A program made the translations under genes and the position numbers. From JBHIER01 sp046760705 [NCBI: bacterium] (GTDB taxonomy: Bacteria > JBHIER01 > G020348925), in the NCBI GenBank assembly GCA_046760705.1, contig JBHIER010000008.1, forward strand, positions 1 to 19,836: 19,836 nucleotides of DNA. Direction: 5' to 3'. Below are positions 1 to 7,337 of this stretch, piece by piece. Position 1 is the stretch's first letter, and each line of letters begins with the position of its first letter. The notes under the pieces were generated by a model. The model saw nothing but the letters and a program-made list of their open reading frames with translations. It made no database searches and was not told the origin of the DNA.

Positions 1-258
1 CGGGGAGCTAGCGGTGCCCTGTACCCGCAATCCGCTACAGCGGGGTTGAATTCCCAACCTGAGGTCTTGTCCTTCCCGAGACGATAGTCAGGTACGTGGT
101 GTTGAAGATCAGGTCCCACGCAACGGGAGATCACTGAACCCCGTCAGGACCGGGAGGTAGCAGCGGTACGTGAACCCTCCTGTGTGCCGTGGGGGCACCT
201 GGTCGGAGCCGGCGGCCTGAGTACCGCTCGCGAAGGGGGATCGAGGGTGGGTGCACGA
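1..258 (+). ncRNA. ffs: Signal recognition particle RNA, large bacterial type (5' end uncertain)
   Basis: This is the RNA scaffold of the signal recognition particle, which with Ffh targets nascent membrane and secreted proteins. Seen directly: the Alu-domain segment 'CCCTGTACCCGCAATCCGCT' at 18-37, the S-domain tip 'GTCAGGACCGGGAGGTAGC' at about 143-161 followed by AGCGG, and a 3' portion ending in GGTGCAC-like sequence near 250-256. All three line up in order and spacing with the roughly 270-nt Bacillus subtilis SRP RNA, so it is the long form with an Alu domain and not the short E. coli 4.5S form. The apical tetraloop is GGGA (GNRA class) where GGAA is commoner, and the adjoining pair is A-U where B. 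subtilis has U-A, a compensatory change. The mature 5' end may lie at or just before base 1. SRP RNA directly before dnaX is a common bacterial arrangement. Confidence 0.9.
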
Positions 259-263
259 CCTCT

Positions 264-283
264 ACGTCTTCTTAGGAAGACGT
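264..283 (+). other. Perfect hairpin just after the SRP RNA
   Basis: ACGTCTTC and GAAGACGT form a perfect 8-bp stem around a TTAG loop, starting a few bases after the likely SRP RNA 3' end. No T-run follows (CAAATCC), so it is not a canonical intrinsic terminator. It may be a processing or transcript-end stem for the SRP RNA. The function is inferred from position only. Confidence 0.4.
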
Positions 284-288
284 CAAAT

Positions 289-368
289 CCAAAATTCAAA
301 TTGAAAAATCCACAAGGAAGACCGGCAATCGGTTTAACCTAAAGGTAATTTTTCAGTTTTCAATTTGG
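289..368. repeat. Imperfect AT-rich inverted repeat between SRP RNA and dnaX
   Basis: The 21-nt arm 289-309 matches the reverse complement of 348-368 at 16 of 21 positions. The spacer carries two small hairpin possibilities, ACCG/CGGT around 321-333 and AACC/GGT around 336-346. The arms are built of AAATTGAAAA-like units. The right arm ends about 30 nt before the dnaX start, so a fold here could affect dnaX expression, but it could equally be a low-complexity insertion. Confidence 0.4.
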
Positions 369-397
369 GCTTCGCTCCTAAAGTAGAGAGAAAGAGT

Positions 398-2040
398 ATG
401 TCCTATCTCGTCATGGCCCGTAAGTGGCGGCCGCTGGCCTTCGAAGAGGTGGTCGATCAGGATCACGTCAAGGTCACTCTGATCAACGCCATCAAAGCGG
501 GGCGCATCGCCCACGCCTATCTCTTTTCCGGGCCGCGGGGAATCGGCAAGACAACCGTAGCCCGGATTCTGGCCAAGGCCCTCAATTGCGAAGGGGGACC
601 GACCCCCACCCCCTGTAACAGATGTGCTGTGTGCGTCGAGATCACAGAGAGTCGAAGCCTCGACGTTTTAGAGATCGACGGGGCCTCCAACCGGGGCATT
701 GATGAGGTGCGCAACCTGCGGGAGATGATCAAGTACGCCCCCCTCAAAAGCACTTATAAAATCTATATTATCGATGAGGTCCACATGCTCACCGATCCGG
801 CCTTCAATGCCCTGCTGAAGACGTTAGAGGAGCCACCAGGCCACGTCGTCTTTATCTTCGCCACAACAGCACCCCACAGGGTGCCGGCCACCATCCTGTC
901 CCGGTGCCAGCGGTTCGACTTCAGACGCATATCCACCAGGGAACTGGTGGAGACGCTCACCAGGAGGAGATCCCCATAGACGATGAGGCCCTCATCACGT
1001 TGGCCAAAAAGGCCGACGGCAGTCTGCGGGATGCGGAGAGCCTCTTAGACCAGATGGCCTCCTTCAGCGGCGAAAGGATCACAACCCAGATGGTGCGCCA
1101 CCTTTTGGGCGCGGTCGATCAGGAGATCCTCTTCCGCCTCGGGGATATCATCTGCAGCAAAGATGTGGCCGGCGGTCTCGATGTGGCCGGTAGAGTGATC
1201 GACGAAGGCCTGGACATTCAGGAGTTCTTCAAGGGTCTGGCAGAACATTTGCGAAACCTGTTGGTGGCCAAAGCGGCGGCAAACACAGCGGAGCTCATCG
1301 ATGCGGACGAGGGAGGTCGCAGACGCTACCAGGAGCAGGCGGCGAAGTTCTCCGAGGAGGATATCTTGAGAATGATTCGCATCGTCTCGGACCACGAGTT
1401 CAATCTGAGGCGAAGTTCCCTCCCCAAACTGGAGTTGGAGATGGCCCTGCTGCGCCTCATCAAAATGGACTCCAGCGTGACCCTTAAGGAGGTGTTCAAC
1501 CGCCTCGAAGACCTCGGCAGCTCTCTCGACCAGGAGGCATCCCTCTTCCCCCGGAAGGAGGAGAAAAAAGAGTTGAACCTCTTCGATGAGCCGGAACCGA
1601 AACCCGATCTGCATACCGAGACAACACCTGATATCCCTTCTGAAGGCCTCCCCACCTTGGAATCGATTCGTGACCGCTGGGCCGATATCCTCAAAAAGGT
1701 GAAAAAGAGGAAGATCTCCCTGGGAGCCTTCCTGGCCGGCGGCACTCCCACCCGACTTTCAAAAGAGGCGCTGACCATCTCCTTCGGTCGAGGAAACGGG
1801 TTCGGCATAGATATGATCAACAAGGACAAGAAGATCATCACCGATGTGTTGCACGAAGAATTCGGCACCCGCTTGGGCCTGGAATGCGTCATCGAGGTGA
1901 ATCAGACGCCAGTGCTCAAACCGGACCTCAGGGGAAAACGAGCCACCAAATCGAAGTCCGATGTGGGGGGTCTCTTTGAGAGAGAGCCCATTGTGAAGAA
2001 GATCGTCGATGTCTTCAACGGAGAGATCGTCCCGGAGTGA
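398..2040 (+). CDS. dnaX: DNA polymerase III subunit gamma/tau, interrupted by a frame change
   Basis: DnaX is the ATPase of the clamp loader that places the sliding clamp on DNA and couples the replicative polymerases. The start is ATG 398 ([12 protein letters not shown], the family's usual N-terminus), after a GA-rich stretch. The N-terminal part shows Walker A GPRGIGKT (residues 45-52), the zinc-module cysteines 64, 73, 76 and 79, the Walker B motif IIDEVH, the TLEEPP motif and the SRC sensor region. The reading frame then stops at TAG 977-979. The rest of the protein ([10 protein letters not shown]..., [14 protein letters not shown], then the tau C-terminal region) continues in the -1 frame from about 958 to 2040. 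Aligned by eye with E. coli and B. subtilis DnaX, four residues plus one base are missing between 'VETL' and 'HQEEIP', consistent with a 13-nt deletion. No obvious slippery heptamer is present. It may be a sequencing or assembly error, a mutation or an unusual recoding event. The identity is certain; the integrity is not. Confidence 0.9.
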
Positions 2041-2188
2041 GCCAAGCCTCGCTTCGAAGTGAAAATTGAAAGTGCCTGTTCAGCCACCAGGACACCAAGT
2101 CACAGAGGAGAGGTATGGATTTTGATTGTCTGTCTGAGACAGAAGAATCGATGGGGAAAAAGATAGGTATAATAAGGAGGAATATGTT

Positions 2189-2530
2189 ATGGTCAAGGGT
2201 TTGGGCGATCTGATGAAGCAGGCCCAGAGGGTGCAGGAGCGGTTGGCCCAGGTTCAGGAGGAGCTGGAGAAGGTTCAGGTGGAGGGCACTTCCGGTGGGG
2301 GCATGGTTACCGTTTTGGCCAACGGAAAGCAGGAGATCATACAGGTGAAGATCGACCCGGAGGTGGTCAACCCTGATGATGTGGAGATGTTGGAGGATTT
2401 GATCGTAGCTGCGGTCAACCAGGCCAGAGAACGGGCCCAGGAGACGGCCGAAGAGAAGATGCGCCAGGCCGCTGGCGGTGTACTCCCAGGCTTGGCTGAG
2501 GGGTTGAAAATTCCGGGCTTGATACCCTGA
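2189..2530 (+). CDS. ybaB: YbaB/EbfC family nucleoid-associated protein
   Basis: This small DNA-binding protein belongs to the family that forms tweezer-like dimers on nucleoid DNA. It is 113 residues long, the normal family length, and runs [13 protein letters not shown] at the start, a helical charged region, the SGGGMV and VKIDPE motifs, and a C-terminal helix ending PGLIP. The start ATG 2189 has a perfect AGGAGG at 2175-2180 with 8-nt spacing; an out-of-frame ATG at 2184 is ignored. It sits between dnaX and recR, the order found across many bacteria, and its stop codon overlaps an ATG that reads into recR. The role in the cell is inferred from the family, which is often linked to recombination through co-transcription with recR. 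Confidence 0.93.
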   Translation: MVKGLGDLMKQAQRVQERLAQVQEELEKVQVEGTSGGGMVTVLANGKQEIIQVKIDPEVVNPDDVEMLEDLIVAAVNQARERAQETAEEKMRQAAGGVLPGLAEGLKIPGLIP

Positions 2531-2547
2531 TGGGGAGGAGGTGGCCG

Positions 2548-3147
2548 GTGCCTTTTTACTCACCCTCGGTGGAAACGCTCATCGCTGAACTGAACAAGAT
2601 GCCGGGTATCGGGCGGAAATCGGCCCAGCGGTTAGCCTTTTACCTGTTGAAAATCCCGAAGGAAGAAGCGCTCGCCCTATCCAGGGCTATCGCCGCAGTC
2701 AAAGAGAAGGTGGCTTTCTGTTCGCTCTGCTTCAACGTCACCGAGGTTGATCCCTGCCCCATCTGCCGGGACGAGAAGAGGGACGAAACCGTGCTCTGCG
2801 TGGTTGAGAAGCCCTCAGATGTGATTGCTGTTGAGAAGACCGGTGGGTTCAAAGGGCGCTTCCACGTTCTCGGCGGGGCCCTCTCACCCTTGGAGGGTAT
2901 CGGGCCGGACGAGTTGAAGGTGAAAGAGTTGCTGGCCCGGCTCAACGGGCGGGTGAAGGAGATCATTCTGGCCACCAATCCCAACGTGGAGGGTGAGGCC
3001 ACGGCCCTCTTCCTGTCGAAGTTGATCAAACCTCTGGGGGTGAAAGTATCGCGCATCGCCAGAGGGCTGCCCGTGGGCAGCGATCTCGATCTGGCCGACG
3101 AGGTGACCCTCACCCGAGCCATCGAGGACCGCGTCGAGGTGGCCTAA
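2548..3147 (+). CDS. recR: Recombination mediator protein RecR
   Basis: RecR works with RecF and/or RecO to load RecA onto single-stranded gaps coated with SSB. From GTG 2548 the protein is 199 residues, the family's usual size. Visible in order are a helix-hairpin-helix (KMPGIGRKSAQRLAF, about 17-31), a C4 zinc finger (Cys 58, 61, 70, 73), a Toprim domain starting VLCVVEKPSDV, and the late Toprim segment ATNPNVEGEATALFL. An in-frame ATG at 2530 overlaps the ybaB stop as ATGA but has no ribosome-binding site, whereas GTG 2548 follows GGGAGGAGG with 6-nt spacing and gives the canonical N-terminus VPFYSPSVE. It is probably co-transcribed with dnaX and ybaB. Confidence 0.93.
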   Translation: MPFYSPSVETLIAELNKMPGIGRKSAQRLAFYLLKIPKEEALALSRAIAAVKEKVAFCSLCFNVTEVDPCPICRDEKRDETVLCVVEKPSDVIAVEKTGGFKGRFHVLGGALSPLEGIGPDELKVKELLARLNGRVKEIILATNPNVEGEATALFLSKLIKPLGVKVSRIARGLPVGSDLDLADEVTLTRAIEDRVEVA

Positions 3148-3173
3148 CACCCCTTCATCCAGCGGCGGAGACC

Positions 3174-3205
3174 GGGGGCAGGTTTTTTGTTCGAACCCCC
3201 ATTTT
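3174..3205 (+). terminator. Possible terminator after recR
   Basis: GGGGG at 3174-3178 can pair with CCCCC at 3196-3200, and GGTT with AACC inside it, followed by ATTTTCC. The stem has an internal mismatch and the T-run is short, so this is a weak candidate. It lies where one would expect separation of the dnaX-ybaB-recR unit from the downstream por operon. Confidence 0.3.
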
Positions 3206-3275
3206 CCTCTTGATCTAACCCATTAAATGTCTCAAATTTAGAGAATTTTAGGTCCTTTGCAACAGGGAGGAGATA

Positions 3276-3848
3276 GTGGCACGCATGACTGAGATTCGAT
3301 GGCACGGCAGGGGCGGACAGGGGGCCAAGACGGCCGCCACTCTGCTGGCCGAAGCGGCCTTGAGCGAAGACAAGTACCTTCAGGGCTTCCCCGAATACGG
3401 CCCCGAACGAGAGGGGGCACCTATGCGAGGGTTTACTCGCATCAGCGATGCGCCTGTCCGGGTGCACTGTACTATCGATAGCCCCCATGTGGTCGTCGTG
3501 TTGGATGACACCCTTCTGGACAAGGTCGATGTCTGCGAAGGTCTCGCCCCGGATGGCACGGTGGTGATCAACACGGCCATGAAGCCGGAGAAGGTGCGCA
3601 AGAAGCTTTCGACTCCACAGGCCAAGGTGTTCACGGTGGACGCCACCCGGATCTCCATTGCCGAGATCGGCCGGCCCATCCCCAACACACCGATGATCGG
3701 TGCCCTCATCAGGGCCACGGGGATATTGGACATCAACACCGTATGCAACGACGTCAAGGAGAAATTGGGCAAAAAATTTACCCGTCAGATCGTTGACGGA
3801 AACATAAAAGCCATTGACCGTGCCTACGAGGAGGTCAGAGAAGGATGA
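3276..3848 (+). CDS. porC: 2-oxoacid (pyruvate):ferredoxin oxidoreductase, gamma subunit
   Basis: This is the gamma subunit of the four-subunit ferredoxin oxidoreductase that cleaves a 2-oxoacid with CoA to acyl-CoA, CO2 and reduced ferredoxin. The 190-residue protein has the glycine-rich N-terminal signature MTEIRWHGRGGQGAKTAA and the substrate-clade signature FPEYGPEREGAPMRGFTRIS, both characteristic of pyruvate/2-oxoisovalerate gamma subunits. The start is GTG 3276, 5 nt after GGGAGG; an in-frame ATG at 3285 is too far from that site. It is the first gene of the operon, and its stop overlaps the porD start by 4 nt (ATGA). Pyruvate is the most likely substrate, but branched-chain oxoacids cannot be excluded from sequence reading alone. 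Confidence 0.9.
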   Translation: MARMTEIRWHGRGGQGAKTAATLLAEAALSEDKYLQGFPEYGPEREGAPMRGFTRISDAPVRVHCTIDSPHVVVVLDDTLLDKVDVCEGLAPDGTVVINTAMKPEKVRKKLSTPQAKVFTVDATRISIAEIGRPIPNTPMIGALIRATGILDINTVCNDVKEKLGKKFTRQIVDGNIKAIDRAYEEVREG

Positions 3849-4150
3849 AAGAGGAGCGGGCCTGGAAAGAGATACCCACCGGCGGTCTGATTCTAAATGC
3901 GGGCAACGCCGAGAGCTATGAGACAGGGTCGTGGCGGACGTATCGTCCGGTCATCGACTACGACAAGTGTATCCACTGTCTGCAGTGCTGGATCTATTGT
4001 CCGGACTCGGCTGTTCTGGTCAAGGACGGCAAGCACGTTGGATTCGACCTGGTCCATTGCAAAGGGTGCGGCATCTGCGCCGCCGAATGTCCGCCGAAGG
4101 TAAAGGCGATAGAGATGGTATTAGAAAGTGAATTTGAAGAAAAGGAGTGA
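3845..4150 (+). CDS. porD: 2-oxoacid (pyruvate):ferredoxin oxidoreductase, delta (ferredoxin-like) subunit
   Basis: The delta subunit carries two [4Fe-4S] clusters that take electrons from the thiamine-bearing beta subunit to external ferredoxin. In 101 residues it shows two classical CxxCxxCxxxC motifs: Cys 42, 45, 48, 52 and Cys 72, 75, 78, 82, each last Cys followed by Pro. The N-terminal TGSWRTYRPVID segment is typical of POR delta subunits. Translation is coupled to porC through the ATGA overlap. The last codons contain AAAGGAG, which serves as the ribosome-binding site of porA. Confidence 0.94.
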   Translation: MKEERAWKEIPTGGLILNAGNAESYETGSWRTYRPVIDYDKCIHCLQCWIYCPDSAVLVKDGKHVGFDLVHCKGCGICAAECPPKVKAIEMVLESEFEEKE

Positions 4151-4153
4151 CTG

Positions 4154-5335
4154 ATGCAGAAGGTTGTCGCTTTGACCGGGAACGATGCGGTCGGCACAGC
4201 GATGAAGCAGATCAACCCTGACGTTGTGGCCGCCTTCCCCATCACACCGCAGACGGAGCTTATGCACAAATTCGCCGATTTCGTCTCCGATGGCGATGTG
4301 GATACAGAGCTGGTCCTGGTTGAATCGGAGCACAGTGCCATGAGCGCCTGTGTGGGCGCGGCCGCGGCCGGGGCCAGGTCGATGACGGCCACATCGGCCC
4401 AGGGGCTGGCCCTCATGTGGGAGATCCTCTATGTGGCTGCCTCCTGCCGGCTGCCCATCGTTATGCCGGTGGTCAACCGGGCCCTGAATGCCCCTTTGAA
4501 TATCCACTGCGATCACAGCGATACCATGGGCGCCCGGGATTGCGGCTGGATCCAGATCTATTCGGAGAACACCCAGGAGGCCTACGACAACGTGATTCAA
4601 GCTGTGCCCATCGGAGAAAGAGAAGGGGTGATGCTGCCGGTCATGGTCACCCTGGACGGGTTCATCCTGAGCCATACCCTGGAACGTCTGGAGATATTGG
4701 ACGAGAGTGAAGTCCAGGGGTTTATCGGGGAGTACAGAGCGGAACATCCTCTCCTGGATACCGGGAACCCTGTAACATACGGCCCTGTAGATCTACCCGA
4801 TTATTACTTCGAACACAAGCGGCAGCAGGTACTGGCCATGGAGAGAGCCGAAGAGTCCATCTTAGAGGTGGGTAAGGCCTTTGGAGATCTGACTGGAAGG
4901 GAGTACGGCCTGTTTGAGGGGTATCGCACAGATGACGCTGAGATGGCGGTTCTGGCTCTGGGCTCAACGGCCGGCACGGCCAGGGAGGCGGTGGATCGAC
5001 TTCGGGACCGGGGGAGGAAGGCCGGCCTGTTGAAACTCAGGGTCTTTCGCCCCTTCCCTTATGAGGAACTGGCTCGGGCCCTGGAGCATCTGAAGGTGCT
5101 GGCTGTCTTCGACCGGGCTATCTCCTTCGGTTCCTACGGCGGCCCCCTCTTTTCCGAGGTTCGCTCGGCCCTGTTAGGGAGCGAACAGGCCCCAAAAGTG
5201 GTCAACTACATCTACGGATTGGGGGGACGGAACATCAGTATCGAAGAGATCGCTTCCACTTTTGAGGATCTGGAGCGAATTGTAAAAACCGGACAGATCG
5301 AGAATATGGTTACCTATCTCGGTGTGAGAGAGTAG
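4154..5335 (+). CDS. porA: 2-oxoacid (pyruvate):ferredoxin oxidoreductase, alpha subunit
   Basis: The alpha subunit contributes the pyrimidine-binding domain and the transketolase C-terminal-like domain of the enzyme. The 393-residue protein has the family hallmarks LTGNDAVGTAM near the N-terminus, AAFPITPQTE (about 25-34), the catalytic-region VESEHSAMSACVGAAAAGAR, TATSAQGLALMWE, and the AVFDRAISFG segment of the C-terminal domain. The length is normal. The start ATG 4154 lies three bases after the porD stop, with AAAGGAG at 4141-4147. Gene order gamma-delta-alpha-beta is that of archaeal and many anaerobic bacterial enzymes and suggests an anaerobic or facultative metabolism. Confidence 0.93.
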   Translation: MQKVVALTGNDAVGTAMKQINPDVVAAFPITPQTELMHKFADFVSDGDVDTELVLVESEHSAMSACVGAAAAGARSMTATSAQGLALMWEILYVAASCRLPIVMPVVNRALNAPLNIHCDHSDTMGARDCGWIQIYSENTQEAYDNVIQAVPIGEREGVMLPVMVTLDGFILSHTLERLEILDESEVQGFIGEYRAEHPLLDTGNPVTYGPVDLPDYYFEHKRQQVLAMERAEESILEVGKAFGDLTGREYGLFEGYRTDDAEMAVLALGSTAGTAREAVDRLRDRGRKAGLLKLRVFRPFPYEELARALEHLKVLAVFDRAISFGSYGGPLFSEVRSALLGSEQAPKVVNYIYGLGGRNISIEEIASTFEDLERIVKTGQIENMVTYLGVRE

Positions 5336-5347
5336 GAGGAAGGTGGG

Positions 5348-6292
5348 ATGGCATTGCGATTAAAGGAGTTATCGGAGCAGAGAGATCTTCTATCAGGGGG
5401 CCATCGGGCCTGCGCCGGATGTGGGTGTACGGTGGTCATTCGGCAGATGCTTCTGGCCGCCGGCCCGGACACGGTGGTCGGATGCGCCACAGGCTGTATG
5501 GAGGTGGCCACGTCCATCTATCCCTACACCGCCTGGCGGGTCCCTTGGATCCACAACGCATTTGAAAACGCGGCGGCCACCATCAGTGGTGTTGAGGCGG
5601 CCTATCGAGTCCTCAAGAAAAAGGGCAAGATCAAAAAGAGGATCAATTTTATTGCCCTGGGCGGAGATGGCGGAACCTACGATATCGGTCTTCAGGCCCT
5701 CTCCGGGGCCGCCGAGCGCGGCCACCGCATGCTCTACGTTTGCTATGACAATGAGGCCTACATGAACACGGGTGTCCAGCGCTCCAGCGCCACCCCCTTG
5801 GGGGCCGCCACATCCACCAGCCCGGCGGGTGCAGCAATCCCCGGCAAGCAGGGATTTCGCAAGGACTTGACCGAGATCATGATCGCCCACCACATCCCCT
5901 ATGTGGCCCAGGCCTCGGCCCACAACTGGCGCGATTTTATGACCAAGGTGAAGAAGGCCCTGGCCATCGATGGCCCCACCTTCATCAACGTGCTGGGTAC
6001 CTGCCACCGGGGCTGGCGGTTCAAGATGGAGGACTCGATTGAGATGGCCAGGCTGGCCGTGGAGACCTGCTATTGGCCCCTGTACGAGGTGGAGAACGGA
6101 AAGTGGACGCTGAACTATCAGCCCAGGAGGAAACTTCCCCTGGACGAATGGACCAGAGGCCAGGGCCGGTTCGCCCACCTCTACAAGGAGGAGAACCAAC
6201 AGATCTTGGACCAGGCCCAGCAAGTGGTGGACAGGCAGTGGAAGAAGCTTCTGATCCGCTGCGGCCAGAGGGAGAAGAACGGTTGCTGCTGA
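5348..6292 (+). CDS. porB: 2-oxoacid (pyruvate):ferredoxin oxidoreductase, beta subunit
   Basis: The beta subunit binds thiamine diphosphate and the proximal [4Fe-4S] cluster. The 314-residue protein has a cysteine-rich N-terminus CAGCGC (Cys 22, 25, 27), Cys 46 and Cys 50, and Cys 219 in GTCHRGW; by family knowledge, Cys 22, Cys 25, Cys 50 and Cys 219 are the likely cluster ligands. The thiamine diphosphate motif begins GGDG (105-108) and ends at Asn 135/140 in CYDNEAYMNTG. The C-terminus ends in the unusual NGCC. The stop overlaps the pgsA start by 10 nt, so the carbon-metabolism operon runs straight into lipid genes. Confidence 0.93.
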   Translation: MALRLKELSEQRDLLSGGHRACAGCGCTVVIRQMLLAAGPDTVVGCATGCMEVATSIYPYTAWRVPWIHNAFENAAATISGVEAAYRVLKKKGKIKKRINFIALGGDGGTYDIGLQALSGAAERGHRMLYVCYDNEAYMNTGVQRSSATPLGAATSTSPAGAAIPGKQGFRKDLTEIMIAHHIPYVAQASAHNWRDFMTKVKKALAIDGPTFINVLGTCHRGWRFKMEDSIEMARLAVETCYWPLYEVENGKWTLNYQPRRKLPLDEWTRGQGRFAHLYKEENQQILDQAQQVVDRQWKKLLIRCGQREKNGCC

Positions 6293-6888
6293 ATGTTCCC
6301 AATGCGCTCACGCTGCTGAGGGTCGCACTGACCCCACTTTTCGTGATCTTCCTTTTCAGGGAGGGGATATGGTTCAGATATGTGGCCTCCGTCCTCTTTT
6401 TGTGTGCTGCCCTGTCCGACTTCTACGACGGCTATCTGGCTCGGCAAAGGGGGTCGGTGAGCCGGTTCGGGCGGTTCATGGACCCGCTGGCCGATAAGAT
6501 ACTCACATCGTCGGCCTTCATCTCCTTCGCTGCCCTGAAAATTGTGGCGACTTGGATGGTTTACACCATCGTCGTCCGGGAGGTGATGATCACTTGCCTG
6601 AGGATGTACTCCATCTCCAGAAAGAACCCCCTCATCACCAGCAGACTGGCCAAATGGAAGACCAGTTGCCAGATGGTGGTCATCCTTGTCATACTCCTTT
6701 TGCTGAACATCAATGCCACAAGAGCTGCCTCCGGTGGGGAGTGGGAACCCTCGGAGGGCGATTGGTCCTGGTGGATCATCAACGGGCTGGTCCTTGCGGT
6801 GACCCTTTTGGCGGTCACCACCGGGGCTCATTACCTGGTGCAGAACCTGGTCTTTCCGAGAAGATCGGGCCGAAAGCGGAGAGCGTGA
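6283..6888 (+). CDS. pgsA: CDP-diacylglycerol--glycerol-3-phosphate 3-phosphatidyltransferase
   Basis: PgsA joins CDP-diacylglycerol and sn-glycerol-3-phosphate into phosphatidylglycerophosphate, the committed step of phosphatidylglycerol synthesis, in the inner membrane. The CDP-alcohol phosphotransferase motif Dx2DGx2ARx8Gx3Dx3D is complete: Asp 46, Asp 49, Gly 50, Ala 53, Arg 54, Gly 63, Asp 67 and Asp 71. Several hydrophobic segments are visible, at about 15-25, 33-46, 75-100, 125-137 and 160-180. I chose TTG 6283, which gives the standard N-terminus LLNVPNALTLLR and lies 9 nt after GAGGGAG; the frame is open far upstream inside porB but that part has no homology to PgsA. The protein is 201 residues, normal for the family. 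Confidence 0.92.
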   Translation: MLLNVPNALTLLRVALTPLFVIFLFREGIWFRYVASVLFLCAALSDFYDGYLARQRGSVSRFGRFMDPLADKILTSSAFISFAALKIVATWMVYTIVVREVMITCLRMYSISRKNPLITSRLAKWKTSCQMVVILVILLLLNINATRAASGGEWEPSEGDWSWWIINGLVLAVTLLAVTTGAHYLVQNLVFPRRSGRKRRA

Positions 6889-7331
6889 TGAGCGTGGCAA
6901 AATTTGTGGCCACCGTGGCCTACGTCGGGTATACGCCCCTGGCCCCTGGAACGGCCGGCAGCGCTGTGGCCGCGGCCATCTATTGGGCCCTTCCTGGCCA
7001 GAATGTGACCGCCCGGAACGTGGCAGTGGTGCCTCTGGTCTTGATCGGCATATGGGCATCGGCACGGGCTGAGAGGGTCTACGGGCCCGACGCCCCGCAG
7101 ATTGTTATCGACGAATTTGCCGGATTCTTCGTGGCCGTCCTGCTGCTGCCGAAGAGTTGGGCCGTCGTGATTCTCGGATTTTTGATCTTTCGGCTCTTCG
7201 ATATTGTGAAGCCCTTCCCCATTCGGCTCACTGAGAGACTCAGAGGTGGAGTCGGGGTGATGGCCGACGATCTTCTGGCAGGGGTCTATACCAATCTCAT
7301 CCTGCACCTGTACCTTTGGGCTGTTCGCTGA
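6888..7331 (+). CDS. pgpA: Phosphatidylglycerophosphatase A
   Basis: PgpA dephosphorylates phosphatidylglycerophosphate, the product of the preceding gene, to phosphatidylglycerol. The 147-residue protein shows the family motifs YTPLAPGTAGS (15-25), IDEFAGF (74-80) and MADDLLAGV (125-133), whose acidic residues bind the metal, plus hydrophobic helices between them. The start ATG 6888 overlaps the pgsA stop in an ATGA, so the two enzymes of the pathway are translationally coupled. A longer in-frame reading upstream lies inside pgsA and is not part of the protein. Confidence 0.92.
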   Translation: MSVAKFVATVAYVGYTPLAPGTAGSAVAAAIYWALPGQNVTARNVAVVPLVLIGIWASARAERVYGPDAPQIVIDEFAGFFVAVLLLPKSWAVVILGFLIFRLFDIVKPFPIRLTERLRGGVGVMADDLLAGVYTNLILHLYLWAVR

Positions 7332-7337
7332 GGGACG

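Noticed and set aside
904-985. Programmed -1 frameshift in dnaX
   Set aside because: There is no X-XXY-YYZ slippery heptamer in the overlap, the break falls inside the ATPase and not after domain III, and four codons are missing relative to the family; deletion or artefact fits better.
3174-3205. tRNA-like GTTCGAACCCC T-arm
   Set aside because: No D-arm, anticodon arm or acceptor stem can be fitted around it; it is better explained as a hairpin.
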